From: an uncultured Pelagibacteraceae bacterium
Lineage (GTDB): Bacteria; Pseudomonadota; Alphaproteobacteria; Pelagibacterales; Pelagibacteraceae
DNA: 42,312 nt
Assembly: GCA_902515185.1 (NCBI GenBank)
Contig: CABXTN010000009.1
Coordinates: forward strand, 1 to 42,312
Reading direction: 5' to 3'
The notes under the pieces are model-generated. The model was given only the letters and a program-made list of their open reading frames with translations. It was not told the DNA's origin and searched no databases. A program made the position numbers and the translations under genes. Shown here piece after piece: positions 33,243 to 42,312 of the stretch. Numbering within the stretch: position 1 is the stretch's first letter; every line of letters starts with the position of its first letter.

Positions 33243-34566
33243 AGATAAAAATAGAATATTTCAAAATTTATACAATGATTTAGGTGCAGATGTAGTCTCA
33301 TCTAAAAAAAGAGGAGATTGGGTTGATACTAAACAAATCATTTCAAAGGGTAGAGATTGGATTATTAATGAAATAAAATCTTCAGAATTAAGAGGTAGAG
33401 GTGGTGCAGGATTTCCTACAGGTTTAAAATGGTCATTTGCTCCAAAGGAAGTTGGATCAAGGCCTCATTATTTAGTTATAAATGCTGATGAGTCAGAGCC
33501 AGGCACATGTAAAGATAGAGATATATTAAGATTTGAGCCACATAAATTAATAGAGGGATGTTTAATAGCTGCTTATTCAGTAAACGCTCATGTTTGCTAC
33601 ATCTATATAAGAGGTGAATATTTTAATGAAGGACAGAAATTACAAAATGCAATTAATGACGCTTATTCTAAAAATTTAATTGGAAAAAATGCATCTGGCT
33701 CTGGATGGGATTTTGATATTTTTATTCATTATGGCGCTGGTGCATATATATGTGGTGAAGAAACAGCTCTATTAGAGAGTTTAGAGGGCAAAAAAGGACA
33801 ACCAAGATTAAAACCTCCTTTTCCTGCTTTAATTGGTCTTTATGGATGCCCAACAATAATAAATAATGTTGAAACAATTGCTGTAGTACCAACTATTTTA
33901 AGAAGAGGAGCAAAGTGGTTTGCAAGTATTGGAAAACCAAAAAATACAGGAACAAAAATATTTTGTATATCTGGCAATGTTAATAAACCTTGTAACGTAG
34001 AAGAAGAAATGGGAATACCACTAAAAGAACTAATAGAAAACCATGCTGGTGGAGTTATTGGAGGTTGGGATAATCTTAAAGCTGTTATACCTGGTGGGTC
34101 ATCAATGCCAATGTTACCAAAAGATGTATGTGAAAGTATAAATATGGACTTTGACTCCTTAGTAGAACAAAAAAGTGGCTTAGGAACTGCTGGTATCGTA
34201 GTGATAAATAAAGATCAAGACATAATTAAATGCATGGCTAGAATTGCAAGATTTTATAAACATGAAAGTTGTGGTCAATGCACTCCATGTAGAGAAGGAT
34301 CTGGCTGGATGTGGAGAATGCTTGAGAGAATGACAAAAGGTGAAGCTTCAAGAGAAGAGGTAGATATGTTAATGGATGTTACAAAACAAATTGAAGGACA
34401 CACAATTTGTGCTTTCGGAGAGGGTTCGTCTTGGCCTGTCCAGGGTTTATTAAGACACTTTAAAAAGGAAATCATAAAAAGAAATAATTTTAATCCATTA
34501 GTTAATAAAAATAATAAAATTCCGTATCTCGTAGATCAACATTTATTAGAGAAAGACAATGTTTAA
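33235..34566 (+). CDS. nuoF: NADH-quinone oxidoreductase subunit F
   Basis: NuoF (51 kDa-type subunit, 443 residues) binds NADH and FMN and carries [4Fe-4S] cluster N3. [11 protein letters not shown] (53-63) and [19 protein letters not shown] (167-185) bind NADH and FMN. Cys346, Cys349 and Cys352 (SCGQCTPC) with Cys392 (TICAFGEG) hold the cluster. This is where electrons enter complex I. It overlaps both neighbours by 8 nt, so nuoE, nuoF and nuoG are translationally linked. Confidence 0.97.
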   Translation: MLEDKNRIFQNLYNDLGADVVSSKKRGDWVDTKQIISKGRDWIINEIKSSELRGRGGAGFPTGLKWSFAPKEVGSRPHYLVINADESEPGTCKDRDILRFEPHKLIEGCLIAAYSVNAHVCYIYIRGEYFNEGQKLQNAINDAYSKNLIGKNASGSGWDFDIFIHYGAGAYICGEETALLESLEGKKGQPRLKPPFPALIGLYGCPTIINNVETIAVVPTILRRGAKWFASIGKPKNTGTKIFCISGNVNKPCNVEEEMGIPLKELIENHAGGVIGGWDNLKAVIPGGSSMPMLPKDVCESINMDFDSLVEQKSGLGTAGIVVINKDQDIIKCMARIARFYKHESCGQCTPCREGSGWMWRMLERMTKGEASREEVDMLMDVTKQIEGHTICAFGEGSSWPVQGLLRHFKKEIIKRNNFNPLVNKNNKIPYLVDQHLLEKDNV

Positions 34567-36586
34567 ATTAAAAGTTAACGACAAAGATATTGAAGTGGAA
34601 GAAGGCCTAACAGTTTTGCAGGCTTGTGAGCAAGCTGGCGTCGAAATTCCAAGATTTTGTTATCATGAGAAATTGTCTATAGCTGGAAATTGTAGAATGT
34701 GCTTGGTTGAAATGGAAAAATCTCCAAAACCAATTGCATCATGCGCAATGCCAGCGGCGGAAGGAATGAATATTAAAACTAATACACCACTTGTAGAAAA
34801 AGCAAGAAAAGGTGTAATGGAATTTTTGTTAGCAAATCATCCATTAGATTGTCCAGTATGTGATCAAGGTGGAGAATGTGATTTGCAAGATCAATCAATG
34901 TATTATGGAATAGATAAATCTAGATTTAAAGAAAATAAAAGGTTTGTGCCTGAAAAATATATGGGCCCATTAATAAAAACTCAAATGACAAGATGTATTC
35001 ATTGCACTAGATGTATAAGATTTGCAACAGAAGTAGCAGGAGTTCCCGAGTTAGGTGCTATAGGAAGAGGAGAGAATATGCAAATTACAACTTATCTTGA
35101 AAAAGCTATGGAGTCTGAACTTTCAGCTAACGTTATAGATTTATGTCCAGTTGGAGCTCTTACTTCAAAACCTTATGTTTTTGAAGCAAGACCGTGGGAA
35201 TTAAAAAAAACAGAAACTATAGATGTAATGGACGCTGTTGGTTCTAATATTAGAGTTGACTCCCTAGGATGGGAGGTAAAACGTATTTTACCAAGAATAA
35301 ATGAAGATATTAATGAGGAATGGATATCTGATAAAACACGATATGCTTGCGATGGTTTAAAAAGCCAAAGATTAGACTCTCCACTTAAAAAAGCTGGAAA
35401 TGAATTTGAAAAAATATCTTGGAAAGAAGCTTATCAAATAGTTGCAGAAAAAATTAAAGTTACAAAATCTGAAAAAATTGTAGGTTTTACCGGTGATTTA
35501 ACCAATATGGAAACCATGTATGCTGCCAAAGAATTTTTTGAAAAAACAATTAAATCAAAAAATCTTGAGTCAAGAATTGACAATTATTATGTAAATTTAA
35601 ATAATAGGTCTAATTATTTATTTAACTCACAAATTAATGGAATCGAAGATGCAGATCTAATATTGTTAATTGGCGCAAACCCAAGAATGGAAGCAACAAT
35701 ACTTAATGCAAGAATTAGAAAAAATTATATCACAAATAATACCAAAATATTTTCAATTGGGGAAATTGGTGATCAAACTTATTCTTATGAAAAACTTGGT
35801 GAAGGAACATCTATTGTTAAAGATATTTGTGAATATAAATCTGACGTAGGTAAAAAAATAATTGAGTCTAAAAAGCCCATAGTAATTTTAGGACATTCTG
35901 TTCTTAAATCACAATCAGGTAAATATATCTTTGAAAACATCAAAAAATTTTTATTTGATAATAATAAAATTAACGAAAATTGGAATTCACTAAACATATT
36001 GCCTATCAACGCTTCCACTGTCGGTGGTTTTGACCTTGATATAATAAATACAGATGAAAACATTACCTTAAAAGCGCTTAATGATAGAAATTTTGAAATA
36101 GTTTTTTTAATTGGACAAGATGATTTAAAATTTAAAAAAGAAAATGAGTTTGTAATTTATATTGGAAGCCATGGTGATAGTGGGGCTGAAATTTCAGATA
36201 TAATTTTACCAGGCGCTGCTTATACAGAGCAAGATGCACATTTTACTAATTTAGAGGGAAAAATTCAAAAAGCTTACCAGGCATCATTTCCACCAGGAGA
36301 GGCAAAAGAAGATTATCAAATAATTAATGAATTATCTGAATTGTTAAAAAGAAAAAAAATTTTTAAAAATAAAGATGAATTAACCGATAAACTTTTTAAC
36401 TATCTGGATTTAAAGCAAAAAAAAATAATATCAAATGATTATATTTCTGCAGAATATATAGATGAAAATATCAAAATTAACAAATTAGATTATTATTATT
36501 CTAATGTAATTGCTAGAGCTTCAAAAACTATGTCAGAATGTAGAAATACCAAAATGAATATTAATAAAACTGGAACAGATGGCTAG
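34559..36586 (+). CDS. nuoG: NADH-quinone oxidoreductase subunit G
   Basis: NuoG (75 kDa-type subunit, 675 residues) carries three iron-sulfur clusters of the electron path. Cys34, Cys45, Cys48 and Cys62 bind [2Fe-2S] N1b. His94, Cys98, Cys101 and Cys107 bind N5. Cys146, Cys149, Cys152 and Cys196 bind N4. The extra N7 cluster motif of some bacteria is not seen. The C-terminal molybdopterin oxidoreductase-like half has no cofactor, as in the family, and is much more Lys/Asn/Ile-rich and divergent than the N-terminal half. The nuoH ATG follows its stop directly. Confidence 0.97.
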   Translation: MFKLKVNDKDIEVEEGLTVLQACEQAGVEIPRFCYHEKLSIAGNCRMCLVEMEKSPKPIASCAMPAAEGMNIKTNTPLVEKARKGVMEFLLANHPLDCPVCDQGGECDLQDQSMYYGIDKSRFKENKRFVPEKYMGPLIKTQMTRCIHCTRCIRFATEVAGVPELGAIGRGENMQITTYLEKAMESELSANVIDLCPVGALTSKPYVFEARPWELKKTETIDVMDAVGSNIRVDSLGWEVKRILPRINEDINEEWISDKTRYACDGLKSQRLDSPLKKAGNEFEKISWKEAYQIVAEKIKVTKSEKIVGFTGDLTNMETMYAAKEFFEKTIKSKNLESRIDNYYVNLNNRSNYLFNSQINGIEDADLILLIGANPRMEATILNARIRKNYITNNTKIFSIGEIGDQTYSYEKLGEGTSIVKDICEYKSDVGKKIIESKKPIVILGHSVLKSQSGKYIFENIKKFLFDNNKINENWNSLNILPINASTVGGFDLDIINTDENITLKALNDRNFEIVFLIGQDDLKFKKENEFVIYIGSHGDSGAEISDIILPGAAYTEQDAHFTNLEGKIQKAYQASFPPGEAKEDYQIINELSELLKRKKIFKNKDELTDKLFNYLDLKQKKIISNDYISAEYIDENIKINKLDYYYSNVIARASKTMSECRNTKMNINKTGTDG

Positions 36587-37588
36587 ATGCAAGATTATTT
36601 TTATATTTTAGTATCTGAAGTTTATAAAATACTTTTTTTGTTAGTACCTGTTCTTGTAACTGTAGCTATGATTGTATGGCTTGATAGACGGGTTTGGGCT
36701 TTTGTTCAAAAAAGACGAGGCCCTAATGTAGTTGGACCTTTTGGATTATTACAATCATTAGCTGATGCTTTAAAATATATTTTTAAGGAAATCATTATAC
36801 CAGCGAGTTCAAATAAGATTATTTTTATTCTTGCCCCTATAGTTACTATGACATTGGCTTTAATTGCATGGGCAGTAATTCCATTTAGTGAGGAATTTGT
36901 ATTAGCAAATATCAATGTTGGTATACTTTATATTTTTGCCGTCTCATCGCTTGGTGTTTATGGAATTATTATGGGTGGCTGGGCCTCTAACTCTAAATAT
37001 CCATTTTTAGGAGCTATAAGATCTGCTGCCCAAATGGTTTCTTATGAAGTATCGATTGGCGTTATAATTATTAACGTACTTCTTTGTGTTGGATCTTTAA
37101 ACTTGACTGATATCGTTTTAGCCCAAGAAAAAATCTGGTTTGTTATTCCATTATTTCCAATGTTCGTAATATTTTTTATATCTGCATTAGCTGAAACTAA
37201 TAGACCTCCATTTGATTTGCCTGAAGCAGAAGCTGAGCTTGTTGCTGGTTATCAAACAGAATATTCTGGTATGATGTACGCAATGTTTTGGCTAGGCGAG
37301 TATGCAAATATTCTTTTGATGTGTGCACTTGGTTCTATACTATTTTTAGGTGGATGGTTGTCACCAATTGACATTTATCCTTTCGATCTAATACCAAGCC
37401 CTTTGTGGTTTATAGTGAAAATTTTGCTTCTATTTATATTATTTGCACTAGTTAAAGCGATCGTACCAAGATATAGATATGATCAATTAATGAAATTGGG
37501 ATGGAAAATATTTCTACCTTTATCTTTAATTTGGGTGGTATTAACATCGGGTTATTTGCTTTATTTTGACTTGCTACCAACTACATAA
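36587..37588 (+). CDS. nuoH: NADH-quinone oxidoreductase subunit H
   Basis: NuoH (ND1-type, 333 residues) is the membrane subunit that joins the quinone site to the proton-pumping arm. [21 protein letters not shown] (33-53) and the [19 protein letters not shown] segment (about 207-225, with the conserved Glu cluster) are diagnostic. About eight helices are visible. It follows nuoG directly and is 2 nt before nuoI. Confidence 0.97.
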   Translation: MQDYFYILVSEVYKILFLLVPVLVTVAMIVWLDRRVWAFVQKRRGPNVVGPFGLLQSLADALKYIFKEIIIPASSNKIIFILAPIVTMTLALIAWAVIPFSEEFVLANINVGILYIFAVSSLGVYGIIMGGWASNSKYPFLGAIRSAAQMVSYEVSIGVIIINVLLCVGSLNLTDIVLAQEKIWFVIPLFPMFVIFFISALAETNRPPFDLPEAEAELVAGYQTEYSGMMYAMFWLGEYANILLMCALGSILFLGGWLSPIDIYPFDLIPSPLWFIVKILLLFILFALVKAIVPRYRYDQLMKLGWKIFLPLSLIWVVLTSGYLLYFDLLPTT

Positions 37589-37590
37589 TT

Positions 37591-38076
37591 ATGAAAATAG
37601 GAAGAATATTTAAAACTGTATTAATGGTCGATTTCGCCACTGGTTTATTAATGGCTATAAAAGAAATCTTTAAAGAAAAAAAAACAATTAATTATCCTTT
37701 TGAAAAAGGAAAGATTAGTCCAAGATTTCGTGGAGAACACGCATTAAGAAGATATCCAAATGGTGAAGAAAGATGTATAGCATGTAAATTATGCGAAGCA
37801 GTTTGTCCAGCGCAAGCTATTACCATAGAGTCGGAGGAAAGATCTGACGGTAGTAGAAAAACGACAAAATATGATATTGATATGCTTAAATGTATATATT
37901 GTGGATTGTGTGAAGAGTCATGTCCTGTTGATGCAATTGTACAAGGACCTAATTTTGAATTTGCTACAGAAACAAGAGAAGAGTTATATTACAACAAAGA
38001 TAAATTATTAGAAAATGGTGATAGATGGGAGAGCGTGTTAGCAGCAAATATTAAGGCTGATAATCCTTATAGATAA
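37591..38076 (+). CDS. nuoI: NADH-quinone oxidoreductase subunit I
   Basis: NuoI (TYKY-type, 161 residues) is an 8Fe ferredoxin-like subunit with clusters N6a and N6b. Cys62, Cys65, Cys68 and Cys72 ([12 protein letters not shown]) and Cys101, Cys104, Cys107 and Cys111 ([12 protein letters not shown]) form the two sets. An N-terminal amphipathic helix (1-30) would lie on the membrane. [18 protein letters not shown] is conserved in the family. Its stop shares a base with the nuoJ start. Confidence 0.97.
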   Translation: MKIGRIFKTVLMVDFATGLLMAIKEIFKEKKTINYPFEKGKISPRFRGEHALRRYPNGEERCIACKLCEAVCPAQAITIESEERSDGSRKTTKYDIDMLKCIYCGLCEESCPVDAIVQGPNFEFATETREELYYNKDKLLENGDRWESVLAANIKADNPYR

Positions 38077-38705
38077 TGATAGCTCATGCAATTTTTTTTT
38101 ATATATTTTCTTTTATAGCTATTATATCGGCAATAATGGTGACAACTTCGAAAAACACCGTTCATTCAGTTTTTTTTTTAATATTAGATTTTATTAGCAT
38201 TTCATGTCTATTTATTATGATAGGTGCAGAATTTTTAGGCATGATAATGCTTATTGTTTATGTTGGTGCTGTTGCCGTGCTCTTTTTATTTGTGGTAATG
38301 ATGCTAAACGTAGCAAGTCAGAAAAATACTTTTTTTAAATCAACGCATGGTTCAAGACATATACCAATAGGATTATTCGTCAGTTTAATTATATTTTTTG
38401 AACTAATAATCGTAGTTGGTGGATGGAAATATAAACCAGATTTAATAAACAGCATAAATTTAGAGATTTCAAATATTTCTAATACTCATTCGATAGGATA
38501 TGTTTTGTATACTGATTACATTCATTTATTTCAAATATCTGGAATGATTTTGTTAGTAGCCATGATTGGTGCTATTATTTTGACTTATAGAAAAAGAGAG
38601 GGTTTAAAAAGACAAAGCTACTTTAGTCAAATATCCAGAGAAAAAAATGATGGTGTAGACTTAGTTGATGTTGAAAAAAATAAAGGAGTTAAAGTTGATG
38701 TTTGA
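38076..38705 (+). CDS. nuoJ: NADH-quinone oxidoreductase subunit J
   Basis: NuoJ (ND6-type, 209 residues) is a membrane subunit with five helices. [29 protein letters not shown] (about 50-78) contains the pi-bulge helix important for coupling. The C-terminal 40 residues are polar and would face the cytoplasm. The last codons overlap the nuoK start by 8 nt. Confidence 0.95.
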   Translation: MIAHAIFFYIFSFIAIISAIMVTTSKNTVHSVFFLILDFISISCLFIMIGAEFLGMIMLIVYVGAVAVLFLFVVMMLNVASQKNTFFKSTHGSRHIPIGLFVSLIIFFELIIVVGGWKYKPDLINSINLEISNISNTHSIGYVLYTDYIHLFQISGMILLVAMIGAIILTYRKREGLKRQSYFSQISREKNDGVDLVDVEKNKGVKVDV

Positions 38706-39009
38706 AGTTGGTTTAAGTCATTATTTAACTCTCGGCGCTGTTATTTTTACAATAGGTGTAGTTGGTATTTTTCTAAACAGGAAAAATATAATAGTAATAT
38801 TAATGAGTATTGAGCTAATATTATTAGCAGTAAATATAAATTTAGTGTCATTTTCAATTTTTATAAATGATTTGAGTGGACAGATTTTCACATTATTTAT
38901 TTTAACAGTAGCTGCAGCCGAAGCTGCCATAGGTTTAGCAATTATTGTTGTTTATTACAGGAATGCCGGAACTATACGTGTGGAAGAAATTGATAAACTG
39001 AAAGGTTGA
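38698..39009 (+). CDS. nuoK: NADH-quinone oxidoreductase subunit K
   Basis: NuoK (ND4L-type, 103 residues) has three helices. The glutamates in [15 protein letters not shown] (about 36-50) and in [11 protein letters not shown] (about 68-78) are the family's proton-path residues. The ATG at 38698 gives the expected N terminus ([13 protein letters not shown]). An upstream ATG at 38665 would add eleven residues from inside nuoJ and is unlikely. It is one nt before nuoL. Confidence 0.95.
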   Translation: MFEVGLSHYLTLGAVIFTIGVVGIFLNRKNIIVILMSIELILLAVNINLVSFSIFINDLSGQIFTLFILTVAAAEAAIGLAIIVVYYRNAGTIRVEEIDKLKG

Positions 39010-39010
39010 A

Positions 39011-40924
39011 ATGGAATACTTTATTTTATTTTCTCCATTACTAGGAGCATTAATTGCTGGATTTTTCGGAAATAAAATTGGCGATAAAGCATCAGAAATT
39101 ATAACAAGTTTATTTACAACTGTTTCAGCCTTATTATCAATTATAGTTTTTTATAATGTATTATCAGAAGGATATGAAAATAACTTAATTTTATTTAAAT
39201 GGATTTATTCGGGAACTCTAGAAGTAAATTGGTCTATAAAAATTGATGCACTCTCCTCAATAATGTTGGTTGTTGTTACCTTTGTATCATCTTTAGTTCA
39301 TATTTATTCAATTGGATATATGTCCCATGACCCAAACAAACCCAGATTCATGTGTTATTTGTCTTTATTTACTTTTTCTATGCTTGCTTTAGTTACTGCT
39401 GATAATTTTATACAGTTATTTTTTGGTTGGGAAGGTGTTGGTTTATGCTCATATTTGTTAATTGGTTTTTGGTTTAAAAAAGAAACAGCTAACAATGCAG
39501 CTATTAAAGCTTTTTTGGTAAATAGGGTGGGTGATTTTGGTTTAGCATTAGGAATTTTTTTAATTTTTTATTATTTTGGAACAGTTAATTTCGACGCAGT
39601 ATTTCAACAGATCCAACAAATAGATACTACATCTATTATTTTTTTAGGATTTAATTTTAATGCAGTAGATTTAATTTGTTTACTTCTTTTTATTGGAGCA
39701 ATGGGCAAATCTGCACAAATTTTTCTTCATACTTGGTTACCAGACGCAATGGAAGGTCCAACACCCGTTTCAGCATTAATACATGCGGCAACGATGGTTA
39801 CAGCTGGAATTTTTTTAGTAGTTAGATGTTCACCTATTTATGAATATTCAGAATTAGTTTTATCTATCATTACAATCATAGGAATGACTACAGCAATTTT
39901 TGCAGCCAGTGTAGCTTTAGTACAAGATGATATAAAAAAAATTATAGCTTATTCTACATGCAGTCAGCTTGGTTATATGTTTTTTGCCGCTGGTGTAGGT
40001 GCTTATAATGTTGCTATGTTTCATTTATTTACTCATGCATTTTTTAAAGCTTTATTATTTTTAGGATCAGGTTCTGTCATACATTCCTTTAAGAACGAAC
40101 AAAATATTAATAATATGGGAGGTGTGTGGAAAAATCTTCCAGTAACTTATGCTTTTATGATAATAGGCACACTTGCACTTACAGGATTTCCATTTCTATC
40201 AGGATTTTATTCAAAGGATGCTATAATTGAATTCGCTTATTTGAGAGGTAATACAGTAGGTTATTATGCTGCAGGCATTGGTATATTTACTGCTTTATTA
40301 ACATCTATTTATTCTTGGAGATTGATATTTAAAACTTTTCATGGAGCATATCAAAATAAAGACTTAAAAATTGAGGAGATGCATGAGTCACCAATATCAA
40401 TGTTAGTTCCATTATTCATTTTATCTATAGGCGCAATTGGGGCGGGATTTTTATTTAAAGAGATTTTTATAGGATATGAAAGCTCAAACATTTTTTGGGG
40501 TAATTCGATAATGTTTTTAGAGCCTTTAAGTACCGATCATCCACCGAGCTGGTTTATAATTCTTACACCAATTTTGGTAGTTATATCCATACCGTTTTCT
40601 TATTTAATTTTTATTAAAAATAAAGATTTTTTAAAGAATTTAGTATTAATAAACCAACCACTTTATAAATTTTTAAAAAATAAATGGTACTTTGATGAAA
40701 TGTACAATTTATTATTTGTAAGATCTTTTAAATATATAGGTAAATTTTTTTGGAAACAAATTGATGGATCTATAATCGATAAATTTGGTCCAGATGGTAT
40801 TTCAAATTTTATCAAGTATCTTTCAAACAAAGCTATTAAATTTCAAAATGGCTTTGTGTATCAATATGCCTTTGTAATGCTTATTGGTTTTTCAATTTTA
40901 TTAACACTTTTGATAGTAAAATAA
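39011..40924 (+). CDS. nuoL: NADH-quinone oxidoreductase subunit L
   Basis: NuoL (ND5-type, 637 residues) is the distal antiporter-like proton pump with its long lateral helix. FFGWEGVGLCSYLLIGFW (about 137-154), HTWLPDAMEGPTPVSALIHAATMVTAG and the lysine- and histidine-lined helices are diagnostic. About sixteen helices and a C-terminal amphipathic segment are visible. Its stop shares one base with the nuoM ATG (TAATG). Confidence 0.97.
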   Translation: MEYFILFSPLLGALIAGFFGNKIGDKASEIITSLFTTVSALLSIIVFYNVLSEGYENNLILFKWIYSGTLEVNWSIKIDALSSIMLVVVTFVSSLVHIYSIGYMSHDPNKPRFMCYLSLFTFSMLALVTADNFIQLFFGWEGVGLCSYLLIGFWFKKETANNAAIKAFLVNRVGDFGLALGIFLIFYYFGTVNFDAVFQQIQQIDTTSIIFLGFNFNAVDLICLLLFIGAMGKSAQIFLHTWLPDAMEGPTPVSALIHAATMVTAGIFLVVRCSPIYEYSELVLSIITIIGMTTAIFAASVALVQDDIKKIIAYSTCSQLGYMFFAAGVGAYNVAMFHLFTHAFFKALLFLGSGSVIHSFKNEQNINNMGGVWKNLPVTYAFMIIGTLALTGFPFLSGFYSKDAIIEFAYLRGNTVGYYAAGIGIFTALLTSIYSWRLIFKTFHGAYQNKDLKIEEMHESPISMLVPLFILSIGAIGAGFLFKEIFIGYESSNIFWGNSIMFLEPLSTDHPPSWFIILTPILVVISIPFSYLIFIKNKDFLKNLVLINQPLYKFLKNKWYFDEMYNLLFVRSFKYIGKFFWKQIDGSIIDKFGPDGISNFIKYLSNKAIKFQNGFVYQYAFVMLIGFSILLTLLIVK

Positions 40925-42312
40925 TGGAAATTCCAATTCTTTCATCTTTAATACTGTTGCCTACAATTGGTGCTACGTTTATATTTTTTTCAAGATCGAA
41001 TATAGAAAAATATAATAGTAGCAAGCATGTTGCATTATTCATTTCTACAGCAAACTTAGTTTTATCTCTTTATCTATGGTTCATTTTTGATAAGTCTGTT
41101 TCTGATTTTCAATTTGTTGAAAACAGAGAATGGATTGCTGGTTTAGTCAACTATAAAGTTGGCGTAGATGGAATATCAATTTTATTTATAATTTTAACTA
41201 CTTTTATAACTCCACTGTGTGTTATATCAGTTAACACAACTATAAAAACACGTTTAAAAGATTTTTTAATTTCTATTTTACTTTTAGAAACTTTAATGAT
41301 TGGTGTTTTTTGTTCACTAGATTTAGTTGTTTTTTATTTATTTTTTGAAGGTGGTCTGATCCCAATGTTTTTAATAATAGGAATCTGGGGTGGTGAGAGG
41401 AGAGTCTATTCTGCTTTTAAGTTTTTTTTATTTACTCTATTAGGATCTGTGCTTATGTTAGTGGCAATAATATCTATCTATTGGCTAACTGGAACAACAG
41501 ATGTCGAAAAGCTTTATGAAATAGGGGTAGACTCAAAATATCAAAATTTACTATGGCTTGCTTTTTTTAGTTCCTTTGCTGTTAAGACTCCGATGTGGCC
41601 TGTACATACTTGGTTACCAGATGCTCATGTGGAAGCACCTACAGCTGGTTCAGTTTTACTTGCTGCTATCCTTTTAAAAATGGCTGGTTATGGTTTTATT
41701 AGATTTTCAATTGGATTATTTCCAATTGCTTCAGATTATTTCGTACCATTGGTATATTCTTTAAGTTTAATAGCAATAATTTACACATCCTTAGTAGCAC
41801 TTATGCAAGAAGATATGAAAAAATTAATTGCTTACTCATCGATTGCTCATATGGGATTTGTAACATTAGGAATATTTACTTTAACACAACAAGGTTTGGA
41901 AGGAAGTATTTTTCAAATGGTAAGCCACGGACTTGTTTCAGCTGCATTATTTCTTTGTGTGGGTGTAGTTTATGAAAGAATGCATTCAAGATTAATCATT
42001 GATTATGGAGGGGTAGTTACTGTTATGCCTAAATATGCAATTGTTTTTATGATATTTGCCCTAGGATCTTTAAGCCTACCGGGCACAAGTGGCTTTATAG
42101 GAGAATTTTTGATTTTGATGGGTGCTTTTAAAAAAAATTTCTTAGTAGCAACTGTAGCTAGTGTCGGTGTAATTTTAGGTGCAGCATACATTTTATGGTT
42201 ATATAAAAGAGTAATATTTGGCAAAATTACTAATCAAGAAGTAAAAAAGATGCTTGACTTAAGTAAGTCTGAAATGTTTATTCTTTGGAGTCTAGCAATA
42301 CCAATTCTTTTT
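40924..42312 (+). CDS. nuoM: NADH-quinone oxidoreductase subunit M (3' end outside window)
   Basis: NuoM (ND4-type) is the second antiporter-like proton pump. The frame starts at the ATG overlapping the nuoL stop and stays open for 463 codons to the window edge; the family is about 490-510 residues, so little is missing. FEGGLIPMFLIIGIWGGERRVYSAFKFFLFT contains the conserved Glu in helix 5. TWLPDAHVEAPTAGSVLLAAILLKMAGYG and IAYSSIAHMGF are typical. nuoN would be expected next. Confidence 0.95.
   Translation, partial: MEIPILSSLILLPTIGATFIFFSRSNIEKYNSSKHVALFISTANLVLSLYLWFIFDKSVSDFQFVENREWIAGLVNYKVGVDGISILFIILTTFITPLCVISVNTTIKTRLKDFLISILLLETLMIGVFCSLDLVVFYLFFEGGLIPMFLIIGIWGGERRVYSAFKFFLFTLLGSVLMLVAIISIYWLTGTTDVEKLYEIGVDSKYQNLLWLAFFSSFAVKTPMWPVHTWLPDAHVEAPTAGSVLLAAILLKMAGYGFIRFSIGLFPIASDYFVPLVYSLSLIAIIYTSLVALMQEDMKKLIAYSSIAHMGFVTLGIFTLTQQGLEGSIFQMVSHGLVSAALFLCVGVVYERMHSRLIIDYGGVVTVMPKYAIVFMIFALGSLSLPGTSGFIGEFLILMGAFKKNFLVATVASVGVILGAAYILWLYKRVIFGKITNQEVKKMLDLSKSEMFILWSLAIPILF

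Noticed and set aside
38665-38697. ATG at 38665 as the nuoK start
   Set aside because: It would add eleven Lys-rich residues from the nuoJ frame region; family members start at the [13 protein letters not shown]-type N terminus.
1-42312. CRISPR arrays, insertion sequences, integrases, riboswitches and phage genes
   Set aside because: No spaced direct repeats, transposase or integrase motifs, or riboswitch-like folds were found by eye on either strand.

Overview
The window looks like a stretch of a streamlined, very AT-rich alphaproteobacterial chromosome, most likely SAR11 (Pelagibacterales). The evidence is: coding on nearly every base; proteins rich in Lys, Asn and Ile; many 1-20 nt gene overlaps; no intergenic gap above about 210 bp; no insertion sequences or CRISPR; a TRAP transporter; and the alphaproteobacterial order tig-clpP-clpX-lon, tRNA-Val, tRNA-Asp, nuo. 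The taxonomic call is inference from these traits, not from a search.

Region 1 (1-8875) is an accessory surface-polysaccharide region. A plus-strand NAD-dependent epimerase (its 5' end lies outside the window) and a DPM1-like glycosyltransferase converge on a minus-strand set: AsnB-type amidotransferase, GT2 with membrane tail, a small single-pass protein, a GT-C-like membrane protein, a zinc-finger C-methyltransferase, another GT2 and a Gfo/Idh/MocA oxidoreductase. Together they could make, modify and transfer unusual sugars on the cell surface.

Region 2 (8907-13416, minus) is a tightly overlapping set: GMC oxidoreductase, TerC-family membrane protein, short-chain dehydrogenase, M23 peptidase and a 2-keto-4-pentenoate hydratase-like protein. 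It runs into region 1 without an obvious break, giving twelve genes in one direction.

Region 3 (13507-20763, plus) starts with a small single-pass protein overlapping a second GT-C-like protein. A TRAP transporter follows (dctP, a strong intercistronic terminator, dctQ, dctM), then an NCS1-type permease and a short-chain dehydrogenase. This reads as uptake of a small organic solute plus its oxidation or reduction.

Region 4 (20753-23504) holds small genes on both strands: a 42-residue membrane protein, a lipoprotein, a DUF3047 protein, a small membrane protein, ybgC, a type-5 uracil-DNA glycosylase, a 57-residue membrane protein and a DUF1289 protein. Several convergent pairs share or nearly share stop codons.

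Region 5 (23588-29561) is tRNA-Leu(UAG) directly abutting tig, then clpP, clpX and lon: nascent-chain folding and ATP-dependent proteolysis. Region 6 (29611-42312) is tRNA-Val(UAC), tRNA-Asp(GUC) and the respiratory complex I operon nuoABCDEFGHIJKL plus the start of nuoM, cut by the window end.

No radically new system is visible. The best candidate for something undescribed is the repeated pairing of a small single-pass membrane protein whose 3' end overlaps the start of a GT-C-like membrane protein; it occurs twice, with unrelated-looking sequences.
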